A stretch of 64,000 nucleotides of DNA from Vulcanococcus limneticus LL (GTDB taxonomy: Bacteria > Cyanobacteriota > Cyanobacteriia > PCC-6307 > Cyanobiaceae): the NCBI RefSeq assembly GCF_002252705.1, contig NZ_NQLA01000005.1:1-64000 (forward strand), in the 5' to 3' direction. A program made the position numbers and the translations under genes. Shown here piece after piece: positions 8,993 to 16,394 of the stretch. Numbering within the stretch: the first letter of the stretch is position 1; every line of letters begins with the position of its first letter. The notes under the pieces are model-generated. The model was not told the DNA's origin. It did no database searches and saw nothing but the letters and a program-made list of their open reading frames with translations.

Positions 8993-9044
8993 TCTCACTT
9001 GCATTCTGCAAGTGAGACTAGCTGGTTTGCTTGCGCCATGCAAG
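8993..9044. promoter_or_regulatory. Double palindromic operator in the GST/HxlR divergent region
   Basis: A perfect inverted repeat with 11-bp arms and a 3-nt centre (8993-9017, arms TCTCACTTGCA and TGCAAGTGAGA) is followed by a second, shorter palindrome CTTGC-N5-GCAAG at 9030-9044. Both share the core CTTGC-N5-GCAAG, and their starts (8998 and 9030) are 32 bp apart, close to three helical turns. They lie between the start of the GST gene and the HxlR start. Dimeric winged-helix regulators of the HxlR family bind such sites; assignment to this HxlR protein is inferred from position. Confidence 0.75.
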
Positions 9045-9087
9045 TCAGGCCGGCGCCGCCGCGGCCCTGTTCCGCCCCCTGAGCCCC

Positions 9088-9426
9088 ATGGCCCCCACGC
9101 CTCGCTCCCCCTGCCCCGTGGCCTGCACCCTCGATCTGATCGGCGATCGCTGGACCCTGCTGGTGATCCGCGACATGCTCTTCTTCGGCAAGAGTCGCTT
9201 CGAGGAGTTCCTGGCCTCCCCCGAGGGGATCTCCACCAACATCCTCACCAGCCGCCTGCGCCAGCTTGAGGAGCTGGGGCTTGTTGAGCGCCATCCCTAC
9301 GGCAACCATCCGCGCCGGATGGCCTACAGCCTCACCGAGCAGGGCCGCAGCCTGCGCCCCGTCCTGCGGGTGCTCGCCCTCTGGGGCCTCCGCCACATCG
9401 CCGGCACCCGACCCGCAGCACAATGA
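9088..9426 (+). CDS. HxlR-family winged-helix transcriptional regulator
   Basis: 112 residues of the HxlR/MarR-like fold: CTLDLIGDRWTLLVIRDMLF is the family signature, followed by recognition-helix region STNILTSRLRQLEELGLV and wing region MAYSLTEQG. I chose the ATG at 9088 because longer in-frame starts (from 9031) fall inside the second palindrome. A conserved Cys precedes the HTH (SPCPVACTLD), as in redox- or aldehyde-sensing members. It probably controls itself and the divergent GST operon. Its stop overlaps moaB by 4 nt. Confidence 0.9.
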   Translation: MAPTPRSPCPVACTLDLIGDRWTLLVIRDMLFFGKSRFEEFLASPEGISTNILTSRLRQLEELGLVERHPYGNHPRRMAYSLTEQGRSLRPVLRVLALWGLRHIAGTRPAAQ

Positions 9427-9977
9427 CCCCCCAGCCGCCCGTGGCCGTGTCGCTAGCCATCGCCCTGCTCACCGTGTCGGATCGGCGCAGCGCCGACCCA
9501 GCAAGCGGCGATCCCTCCGGGGATGCCCTGCTCGAACGGCTCACGGCGGCGGGCCATCGCCTCGCGGCCCGCGCCATCGTGCCCGACAATCGCTACGCCA
9601 TCCGCGCCGTGGTGAGCCAGTGGATCGCCGAACCCACCGTGCAGGTGGTGCTCAGCACCGGCGGCACCGGCCTCACCGGCCGCGATGGCACCCCCGAGGC
9701 CGTGGCGCCCCTGCTCGACAAGACGATCGAGGGCTTCGGTGAGCTGTTCCGGGTGCTCTCCTTCGAGACGATCGGCACCAGCACCCTGCAGAGCCGCTGT
9801 CTGGCCGGCGTGGCCAACGGCACCGTGATCTTCGTGCTGCCGGGTTCCCTCGATGCCGTCTCCACCGCCTGGGACCGGCTGATCCGCGCCCAGCTCGACG
9901 CCACCACCCGCCCCTGCAACCTGGTGCAGCTGCTGCCGCGGCTCACCGAGTCGAGCGAGCGGCCCGCTGCGCCATGA
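9423..9977 (+). CDS. moaB: Molybdenum cofactor biosynthesis protein MoaB
   Basis: 184 residues of the MoaB/MogA fold that adenylylates molybdopterin before molybdenum insertion. Signature segments are [27 protein letters not shown] (the nucleotide/MPT loop), [20 protein letters not shown] and [11 protein letters not shown]. The start overlaps the HxlR stop as ATGA, so the two are likely translated together although functionally unrelated. The product supports NarB, encoded 3 kb downstream. Confidence 0.93.
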   Translation: MTPQPPVAVSLAIALLTVSDRRSADPASGDPSGDALLERLTAAGHRLAARAIVPDNRYAIRAVVSQWIAEPTVQVVLSTGGTGLTGRDGTPEAVAPLLDKTIEGFGELFRVLSFETIGTSTLQSRCLAGVANGTVIFVLPGSLDAVSTAWDRLIRAQLDATTRPCNLVQLLPRLTESSERPAAP

Positions 9978-10516
9978 CGACGAGCCTGGGCTGGCGCCGG
10001 CTTGCGGTGCTGCTGCGGCGCCAGCGCCGCCGCGGCCGGGCCTATCAGCCGCGCTTCCGGGCCCGCCAGGTGGGAGTCACCTGGCTTGGGGCCCTGGCGG
10101 CCATCGGCCTGCTGAGCCTGCTCAGCGCCTGGAGCGGCAAGCTGCTGATCGCGGCGCCCCTGGGCGCCTCCAGCGTGCTGCTGTTCGGCTACCCCGCCAG
10201 CCCCCTGGCCCAGCCCCGCAACATCGTGCTGGGCAACACCATCGGCGCCTTGCTGGCGGTGGCGGCGGTGGGGCTGGGGGGCCGCGGACCGCTGGTGATC
10301 GCCCTGGTGGTAGGGCTCACGATCCTGCTGGGTCAGCTCCTGCGCTGTCTGCATCCGCCCGCCGGTGGCCTGGCCTTTCTGGGGGTGTTCCTCGGGGCGA
10401 AGCTGCCCTTTGTGGTGTTTCCGGTGCTCAGCGGCTCGCTGCTGCTGGTGCTGCTGGCCTGGGCCTTCAGCCGCTGGGTGCGGGGCGCCCTGCCCTACCC
10501 CCACCACTGGCTGTAG
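9974..10516 (+). CDS. HPP-family integral membrane protein (candidate nitrite transporter)
   Basis: 180 residues with a basic N-terminus and about four membrane helices. The HPP motif is seen in [16 protein letters not shown], and [23 protein letters not shown] is the other conserved loop. HPP proteins of cyanobacteria and chloroplasts have been linked to nitrite transport. The position between moaB and the narB/nrt/nir genes fits such a role, but the substrate is inferred. It overlaps moaB by 4 nt. Confidence 0.88.
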   Translation: MTTSLGWRRLAVLLRRQRRRGRAYQPRFRARQVGVTWLGALAAIGLLSLLSAWSGKLLIAAPLGASSVLLFGYPASPLAQPRNIVLGNTIGALLAVAAVGLGGRGPLVIALVVGLTILLGQLLRCLHPPAGGLAFLGVFLGAKLPFVVFPVLSGSLLLVLLAWAFSRWVRGALPYPHHWL

Positions 10517-10544
10517 GAAGGAACGGGCGTTCCAGGAGGTGGTG

Positions 10545-10735
10545 AACGAGCTGGCGTTGCCCAGCGGCACGTTCGCAGCCTGCTCCTGGGTGACGGCCTG
10601 GTGCTGCGGGTCGACGATGCTTGTCCGCGCTGCGTGGTCACGACCCTGGCCCAGGGCGGCCTGCCCCAGGACCTTGAGCTCCTGCGGGCCACGGGCCGCC
10701 ACAACCAGGTGGTGGCGGGAATCCGGCTCACCCCC
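10545..10735 (+). pseudogene. Remnant of a MOSC-domain gene
   Basis: Right after the HPP gene the plus strand reads [10 protein letters not shown] in one frame. From 10577 another frame reads [19 protein letters not shown], then [17 protein letters not shown] and [10 protein letters not shown]. These are two conserved parts of a YcbX-like MOSC domain, including the Cys motif (CPRC) and the ILRT.ARHN-type tail. The piece between them and both ends are missing, and the frames do not match, so this is a deletion remnant. Its end overlaps the 3' end of moaA. MOSC proteins use sulphur carried on molybdenum cofactor, which fits the neighbourhood. Confidence 0.65.
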
Positions 10736-11837
10736 CCAGGTAGGCCATCTCAGCGTGGGGCTGTGGTCGGGTGGAGGTTGGACTGGCCCCGTACGCCAGG
10801 GCGGTGCTGCGCTCCTCGCTGTAGCGGTCGGCGCGCTGACGCCACAGGGCGGCTAGGACGTTGCTCAAGCCCGCGGCGTCGGGGCCCGCCGGGCCGCCGC
10901 GCAGGACAGGCTTGAGGTCCGTGCCACTGGAGGCAAACAGGCAGGTGTAGGCCATGCCGTCGGCGGTGACGCGCAGCCGGTTGCAGTCGCCGCAGAAGGG
11001 GGCGCTGATCGAGGCCACCACCGCCAGATGGCTGCCGCCTGGACCGTTCCCCTGGTCCGCGGCGCCGCCACCATCGCGGTAGCGCCAGCGGCTGGCGGTG
11101 CCGTGGCTGGGGCGGCCCAGGGGTTCGAGGGGCCAGCGCGCGCCGATGCGCCGCACCATCTCGGCCGCCGGCAGCACCTGCTCCGGGCTCCAGCCGTTGC
11201 GGCTACCCACGTCCATGAACTCGATCAGGCGCAACTCCAGCCCGCGCTCCCGGGCCAGGGCCGCCAGGGGAAGCAGCTGGTCGTCGTTGCGGCCGCGGGC
11301 GATCACGCTGTTGAGCTTGAGCTGGCCGGAGCTCGGATCGAAGCCGGCGGCACGGGCGTGCTCGATGGCCGCCAGCACCCTGGCCAGGAGCGCGTCGCCC
11401 TGGCCGGGTGCCGCTGCCGACGCCCCAAACCCCGCCATCCGCGCCACGCTGGCCCCGTCGGCCCCGTCCAGGCTGAGGGTGATCCGGTCCAGGCCGGCGG
11501 CACGCAGGGCATGGGCCCGCTCGGCGCTGAGCAGGCTGCCGTTGCTGGTGAGGGCAATCTCCCGCAGCCCGCCAGCGTCCCGCAGGGGCCGCAGTGCCGC
11601 GATCAGCTCCTCCAGCCGGGGATGGAGCAGCGGCTCGCCGCCGGTCAGTCGCAGGCTGTGGACCCCCAGCCCCACCGCGGCCGTCACCAGCGCAACCCGC
11701 TCGCCGGTGCTGAGCAGCCCCGGGGGATCCCGGTCGTCCGGCAGGCAGTAGGGGCAGGCCAGGTTGCAGCGCGCCGTGAGCGAGAGGCGCAGCACCCCCG
11801 GGGGGCGGCCGTGGCGATCCAGGAGGGGGGCGGCCAT
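10728..11837 (-). CDS. moaA: GTP 3',8-cyclase MoaA
   Basis: 369 residues; a radical-SAM enzyme for the first step of molybdopterin synthesis. The N-terminal cluster motif is CNLACPYC (C-x3-C-x2-C), followed by [11 protein letters not shown]. The C-terminal second cluster is in [14 protein letters not shown] with a further Cys in YTCLF. The protein ends in Gly-Gly, the conserved tail needed for activity. It is transcribed after mobA with a 9-nt gap, on the strand opposite narB. Confidence 0.94.
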   Translation of the reverse strand: MAAPLLDRHGRPPGVLRLSLTARCNLACPYCLPDDRDPPGLLSTGERVALVTAAVGLGVHSLRLTGGEPLLHPRLEELIAALRPLRDAGGLREIALTSNGSLLSAERAHALRAAGLDRITLSLDGADGASVARMAGFGASAAAPGQGDALLARVLAAIEHARAAGFDPSSGQLKLNSVIARGRNDDQLLPLAALARERGLELRLIEFMDVGSRNGWSPEQVLPAAEMVRRIGARWPLEPLGRPSHGTASRWRYRDGGGAADQGNGPGGSHLAVVASISAPFCGDCNRLRVTADGMAYTCLFASSGTDLKPVLRGGPAGPDAAGLSNVLAALWRQRADRYSEERSTALAYGASPTSTRPQPHAEMAYLGG

Positions 11838-11846
11838 CGGCGGAGG

Positions 11847-12641
11847 CTAGGCAGTGGGTCGTGGCCGCTGTCGATCCAGCCGCTGTCGATCCGGCAGCGG
11901 CTGATCTGCCGGACCGCCATTGGCGGGGGCCACCTCCAGACCCGCAGAACCCATCAGATCCGCCAGATCCGCCGGGTGGTTGGCGTTGCGCAGTGGCCCG
12001 GCGGGCAGGCCCACCGCTGTGTGATCCACGGCGACCAGCCAGCGCTGGAGGCTGCGCCCCCCGGCGGCCGTGAAGGCCGCCAGCGACCGGCGATGCCGCC
12101 CATCGGCGGGGTAGAGGCCCAGCAGCGGCTGCAGGCGGCTGCCGTCGTGGGCGGTGTGGATGCGGGCGGGATCGGCGCTTGCGGCCGCCCGCAGATCCGC
12201 GAGGGTGGCGATGTCCAGCCAGGGCATGTCCACCGGACAGAGCAGCAGCCGCTCGCTGGGGTATCGCTGCATCAGCCGCGCCAGGGCCAGCAGTGGCCCC
12301 TGCCAGGGCTCCGGCTCCTGCACGATCTCCAGCGCCGGCTCCACCGGTTGAGCGGCGCTGCCTGAGCGCACACCCCCGGAACCCCGGTCCGCCCAGGCCT
12401 GGGCGAGGGCGCCGTGGCTCCGGTGGCGGCTCATCAGGGTCACGGGTGCCCCCAGCTCCGCCAGCAGCGCCAGGCTGCGCTCGAGCCAGGTGTCTCCGCT
12501 GGGATGGGGCAGCAGGGCCTTGTCGCGCCCCATGCGCCGACTCTCCCCGCCGCTCAGCAGGCAGCAGCGAAGCGGCAGGGTCAGAGGTGCCTCCCGGTGG
12601 GGGCTGATCCTGGCGAGCGGGGTGCGCGGCGTTCGTAACAA
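11847..12641 (-). CDS. mobA: Molybdenum cofactor guanylyltransferase MobA
   Basis: About 264 residues. The nucleotide-binding motif LLSGGESRRMGRDKALL and the metal motif CPVDMPWLD mark MobA, which attaches GMP to Mo-molybdopterin to give the MGD form used by NarB. The given start is a TTG. The N-terminal 20 residues are not conserved-looking, and a start close to LPLRCCLLSGG (about 12585, after a GGGAGG) is possible. The last codons contain an in-frame 15-bp tandem repeat (11865-11892) encoding RLDRQ-type units. It is followed by moaA. Confidence 0.9.
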   Translation of the reverse strand: MLRTPRTPLARISPHREAPLTLPLRCCLLSGGESRRMGRDKALLPHPSGDTWLERSLALLAELGAPVTLMSRHRSHGALAQAWADRGSGGVRSGSAAQPVEPALEIVQEPEPWQGPLLALARLMQRYPSERLLLCPVDMPWLDIATLADLRAAASADPARIHTAHDGSRLQPLLGLYPADGRHRRSLAAFTAAGGRSLQRWLVAVDHTAVGLPAGPLRNANHPADLADLMGSAGLEVAPANGGPADQPLPDRQRLDRQRPRPTA

Positions 12642-12648
12642 CCGACAC
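12635..12648. promoter_or_regulatory. NtcA-type box in the mobA/narB divergent region (candidate)
   Basis: GTA-ACAACCGA-CAC matches the NtcA consensus GTA-N8-TAC with one mismatch. Toward narB, 22 nt downstream there is TCGAAT (TAN3T with one mismatch), about 20 nt before the narB start. It shares 12 of 14 bases with the box between ureD and ureE. One-mismatch sites arise by chance fairly often, so this is only a candidate. Confidence 0.4.
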
Positions 12649-12697
12649 CGCTGCGGCCCCGACGCCTTGATCGAATGCTGCCCCGCGCCGCCTCAGC

Positions 12698-14905
12698 TTG
12701 AGTCCGACTCCCCTCCAGAGTGCCCGCAGCCAGTGCCCCTACTGCGGCGTGGGCTGCGGCCTGGAGCTGCGGCCTCCGGCCCCCCAGGGAGAGGTTGCCG
12801 GCGAGGAGGACGACGAGACTCCGAGTGGCCCGGGCCAGGGCGCCACCAGGGCTCCGGACAGCGACGATCTGCCCTGGACCAGCCGCGGCGATCGGCTGCA
12901 TCCCTCCTCCCTGGGTCAGGTGTGCGTCAAGGGCGCCACCGTGGGCGAAACCCTCGCCCCCAACCGCCTCAGCCAACCCCTCTACCGCGCCAGCCGCGAT
13001 GAGCCCTTCGCGCCGATCGGCTGGGAGCAGGCCTTCGCGCTGCTGGTGGAGCGCATCCAGGCCGAACTGGCCACCCGTGGTCCCGGCGCCCTGGCGATGT
13101 ATGGCTCCGGCCAGTTCCTCACGGAGGACTACTACCTGGCCCAGAAGTTGTTCAAGGGGGCCCTGGGCAGCAACAACTTCGATGCCAACTCGCGGCTCTG
13201 CATGAGCTCGGCGGTGGCGGGCTATGCCCGCAGCCTCGGCTCCGATGGCCCTCCCTGCTGCTACGACGACCTCGACCTCGCCGATACGGTGCTGCTGATC
13301 GGCACCAACACCGCCGAGTGCCATCCGGTGCTGTTCCAGCGGCTGCTGAAGCGCAAGCGCAAGCAGAAGACCACGCCCCGGCTGATCGTGGTGGATCCCC
13401 GCGCCACCGCCACCAGCGACGCCGCCGACCTGCACCTGGCGATCCGTCCCGGCACCGACCTGGCCCTGCTGCACGGCATCTCCCATCTGCTGCTCGCCCA
13501 GGGAAATCTGGACCGCGCCTTCATCGCGCAGGCCACCGAGGGGTTTGATGCCTTTGCCGAGCTGGTGCGGGCCTGGACGCCGGAGCGGGTGAGCCGTCTT
13601 TGCGGGATTGGCGAAGCTGACCTGCGGACGGCGGCGACGGCCTGTGGTGCCAGCAACACCCTGCTGAGTCTCTGGTCGATGGGGGTGAACCAGAGCGTGG
13701 AGGGCACCGCCACCGTGGGCGGCATCATCAACCTGCACCTGCTCACCGGCCAGATCGGCAAGCCCGGTGCCGGGCCCTTCTCGCTCACGGGCCAGCCCAA
13801 CGCCATGGGCGGGCGCGAGGCCGGCGGGCTGGCCCAGCTGCTGCCGGGCTACCGCACCGTGGCCGATGCCGAACACCGGGCCGAGCTGGAGCATCACTGG
13901 GGCTTTGCCCCCGGCTCGATCGCCCCCGAGCCGGGCCTGGCGGTGTGGCAGCAGATCGAGGCGATGGAGCGGGGCGAGCTGGGCCTGTGGTGGGTGGCGG
14001 CCACCAATCCGCTGGTGAGCATGCCATCGCTGGATCGGGTGCGGGCCGCCGCCCTCAACTGCCCGCTGGTGGTGCTGAGTGAGGCCTATGCCGGCACCGA
14101 GACCGCCGCCGTGGCCCACCTGCTGCTGCCCGCGGCCCAGTGGAGCGAGAAGCAGGGGGTGATGACCAACTCCGAGCGACGCGTGACCCTCTGCACGGCC
14201 TTTCGCGAGCCGCCGGGCGAGGCACGGGCCGACTGGGCCGTCTTCGCCGAGCTGGGACGGCGCCTGGGCTTCGCCGAGGCGTTCAACTACGGCTCCAGCG
14301 CCGAGGTGTATGCCGAGTTCGCGGCGATCACCGCCGGCCGCCTCTGCGACCACTCGGGCCTCAGCCACGCCCTGCTGGCGGAACACGGCCCCCAGCAGTG
14401 GCCCTTCCCTACCGGCACCGCCCCCGGCGACGGACAGGCCCGCCTCTACACCGACGCGCGCTTCCCCACCTCCACGGGCCGCGCTCACCTGGTTGCCGAT
14501 GCGCCCCTGGGCCTCGCCGAACCCCCTTGCGACGCCTACCCCCTGGTACTGACCGTGGGCCGCTACCTGGGCCACTGGCACACCATGACCCGCACCGCCC
14601 ACGTGGCGCGGATCGCCAAGGCCCACCCGGAAGCCCTGTTGGAGGTCCATCCCGGTGACGCCCAGCGCCATGGGCTGGTGGATGGCGCCGTGGCCCGGAT
14701 CCGCTCGCGCCGCGGCGCCGTGACCGCCAAGGTGCAGATCACCGAGCGCATCCGCCCCGGCACGGTGTTCCTGCCGATGCACTGGGGAGGCTCCCAGGCC
14801 AACGCCTGTGAGGCCAACCGGCTGATGCACGAGCTGGGCTGCCCGCTCTCCAAACAGCCCGAACTCAAGGCTGCGGCCGTGTGCCTGGAACCCGCCGGGG
14901 CCTGA
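12698..14905 (+). CDS. narB: Ferredoxin-nitrate reductase NarB
   Basis: 735 residues; reduces nitrate to nitrite with reduced ferredoxin. The N-terminal [4Fe-4S] ligands are in CPYCGVGCGLEL and a later CVKGATVGETL. The molybdenum-ligating Cys is in NSRLCMSSAVAGY, and the bis-MGD contacts follow. The C-terminal domain has HWGGSQANACEANRL. The insert between the second and fourth Cys (about residues 28-70, Gly/Glu/Asp-rich) is longer than usual. No ATG precedes the cluster motif, so the TTG at 12698 is taken as the start. It is convergent with the Crp/Fnr gene, which ends in the next base. Confidence 0.95.
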   Translation: MSPTPLQSARSQCPYCGVGCGLELRPPAPQGEVAGEEDDETPSGPGQGATRAPDSDDLPWTSRGDRLHPSSLGQVCVKGATVGETLAPNRLSQPLYRASRDEPFAPIGWEQAFALLVERIQAELATRGPGALAMYGSGQFLTEDYYLAQKLFKGALGSNNFDANSRLCMSSAVAGYARSLGSDGPPCCYDDLDLADTVLLIGTNTAECHPVLFQRLLKRKRKQKTTPRLIVVDPRATATSDAADLHLAIRPGTDLALLHGISHLLLAQGNLDRAFIAQATEGFDAFAELVRAWTPERVSRLCGIGEADLRTAATACGASNTLLSLWSMGVNQSVEGTATVGGIINLHLLTGQIGKPGAGPFSLTGQPNAMGGREAGGLAQLLPGYRTVADAEHRAELEHHWGFAPGSIAPEPGLAVWQQIEAMERGELGLWWVAATNPLVSMPSLDRVRAAALNCPLVVLSEAYAGTETAAVAHLLLPAAQWSEKQGVMTNSERRVTLCTAFREPPGEARADWAVFAELGRRLGFAEAFNYGSSAEVYAEFAAITAGRLCDHSGLSHALLAEHGPQQWPFPTGTAPGDGQARLYTDARFPTSTGRAHLVADAPLGLAEPPCDAYPLVLTVGRYLGHWHTMTRTAHVARIAKAHPEALLEVHPGDAQRHGLVDGAVARIRSRRGAVTAKVQITERIRPGTVFLPMHWGGSQANACEANRLMHELGCPLSKQPELKAAAVCLEPAGA

Positions 14906-15538
14906 TCAGGCCTGCACCAGCTCCGGGGCCAGCCGCAGGCCCCCCTGGGCGTTGGTATCGCCGGCAACCAGGCCCGCCTGGCGCCATTTCGACAGCTGGC
15001 GCGTCACCGTGACGCGCGTGTGGCCGACCAGCTCGGCCAGGCGCTGGTGGCTGAGGTGCAGGGGCAGCTCATACCAGTCGCCGCAGCGACGGCCCAGCCG
15101 CTCCACCAGCAGCTGCAGCAGGGCCGCCAGGCGCTGCTCGGCTTCCCCCAGATGGCGGATCAGCAGCAGGGCCACTGTCCAGTCGTGCAGGGAGGTGGCT
15201 CCCTCGGGGGGCAGGAGGCCGGCCCCCTCCTCCAGGTGCACGGGGGTGAGGGCCTCCAGGTGGAAGCGGCTGCGGCGCAGCAGGTCGAGGGGCAGCTGAT
15301 CGCCCGCCTGCAGGAAGCCGAGGGTGATCGACTCACTCTCGAGTGCCTCCACATCCGGGCCGGAGACGGCCACCCGCAGCAGGCCCTGGGCCACGCTGAG
15401 GCAGTGGCTGAGTTCCATGCTGTTGCGCTCCAGGCTGGCGGCATCGAGCAGCACCGTGTGGCCGGGGGCGATGCGCAGCGCGGCCGGCGCCGGCACGACC
15501 TTCGCCGTGGCCCCTGACTCAATCGTCATCGTGGGCAT
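14906..15538 (-). CDS. Crp/Fnr-family transcriptional regulator at the end of the nrt operon
   Basis: 210 residues. The C-terminal winged helix is clear: ELPLHLSHQRLAELVGHTRVTVTRQLSKWRQAGLV is the Crp/Fnr helix-turn-helix. The N-terminal sensory domain is short and divergent, lacking a recognisable cAMP or cluster motif, so the ligand is unknown. The gene overlaps the nrtD stop by 11-20 nt depending on which of two ATGs (15538 or 15529) is used, so it belongs to the nrtABCD transcript. It is related in fold to NtcA but is not NtcA itself. A local regulator of nitrate genes is a fair inference. Confidence 0.85.
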   Translation of the reverse strand: MPTMTIESGATAKVVPAPAALRIAPGHTVLLDAASLERNSMELSHCLSVAQGLLRVAVSGPDVEALESESITLGFLQAGDQLPLDLLRRSRFHLEALTPVHLEEGAGLLPPEGATSLHDWTVALLLIRHLGEAEQRLAALLQLLVERLGRRCGDWYELPLHLSHQRLAELVGHTRVTVTRQLSKWRQAGLVAGDTNAQGGLRLAPELVQA

Positions 15539-16394
15539 AGCGGCGGAACAGGAAGTCGAGGGCGTGGTTGCGCAGCTGGCCGTAGCGGGGATCCCGCTGA
15601 ATGGTCTCGTAGCTGCGGGGGCGATCGAAGGGCACCTCGAGGATCTCGCCGATCGTTGCCGAGGGTCCGTTGGTCATCATCACGATCCGGTCGGCGAGGA
15701 ACAGAGCCTCGTCGATGTCGTGGGTGATCATCAGCACCGTGGGGCGCTGCTCCTGCCAGATGGCGAGCAGTTCCTCCTGCAGCTCCTCCTTGGTGATCGC
15801 ATCGAGGGCACCGAAGGGCTCATCCAGCACCAGCACGGCCGGGTTCACCGCCAGGGCCCGGGCGATCGCCACCCGCTGGCGCATGCCGCCCGAGATCTGG
15901 GCCGGTTTCTGGTGGCGGGCGTCGAGCAGGTGCACCATCTCCAGGTGGTGCTCCACCACCTGGGCCCGTGCCCCTGGGCTCAGCTCCGGCCTGGCGGCCT
16001 TCACCGCCAGCTCCACGTTCTGCTGCACCGTCTTCCAGGGCAGCAGGGAGTAGTTCTGGAACACCACCATCCGGTCGGGGCCGGGCCGCTCGATCGGTGC
16101 GCCCCGCAGGCTCACCCGGCCGCTGCTGGGGGTGAGGAACCCCGACACCATGTTGAGCAGGGTGCTCTTGCCACAGCCGGAGTGGCCGATCACGCAGAGG
16201 AATTCCCCCTGCCGCACCTGCAGATTGATGTCGCGCAGGGCCTCGAAGGGGCCGCGGCGGGTCTGGAACACCTGGCCGACACCGTCGAAGCTGAGGAAGG
16301 CCTCCGGGGTGGCGCTGGTCGCGGTTGCGGTGGCCGAGGGAACGGCTCCCGCCTGGGAGGCGCTGGGAGTGCCGGTGTCAAGCATGGCGGGCAT
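15519..16394 (-). CDS. nrtD: Nitrate/nitrite ABC transporter ATPase NrtD
   Basis: About 291 residues. ABC ATPase motifs are all present: Walker A GHSGCGKST, the Q-loop FQNYSLLPW, signature ISGGMRQRVAIARAL, Walker B VLVLDEPFGALDA and switch His in MITHDIDEAL. It pairs with NrtC to drive NrtAB. Its start overlaps the nrtC stop by 8-17 nt. The roughly 30 N-terminal residues (Thr/Ala-rich) precede the conserved domain. Confidence 0.94.
   Translation of the reverse strand: MPAMLDTGTPSASQAGAVPSATATATSATPEAFLSFDGVGQVFQTRRGPFEALRDINLQVRQGEFLCVIGHSGCGKSTLLNMVSGFLTPSSGRVSLRGAPIERPGPDRMVVFQNYSLLPWKTVQQNVELAVKAARPELSPGARAQVVEHHLEMVHLLDARHQKPAQISGGMRQRVAIARALAVNPAVLVLDEPFGALDAITKEELQEELLAIWQEQRPTVLMITHDIDEALFLADRIVMMTNGPSATIGEILEVPFDRPRSYETIQRDPRYGQLRNHALDFLFRRYAHDDD

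Noticed and set aside
11865..11892. 15-bp tandem repeat near the 3' end of mobA
   Set aside because: Only two units, in frame, at an unconserved C-terminus. It is simple slippage, noted in the mobA entry.
12581..14830. A 749-codon minus-strand frame opposite narB
   Set aside because: Mirror of the narB coding sequence with no recognisable motif.
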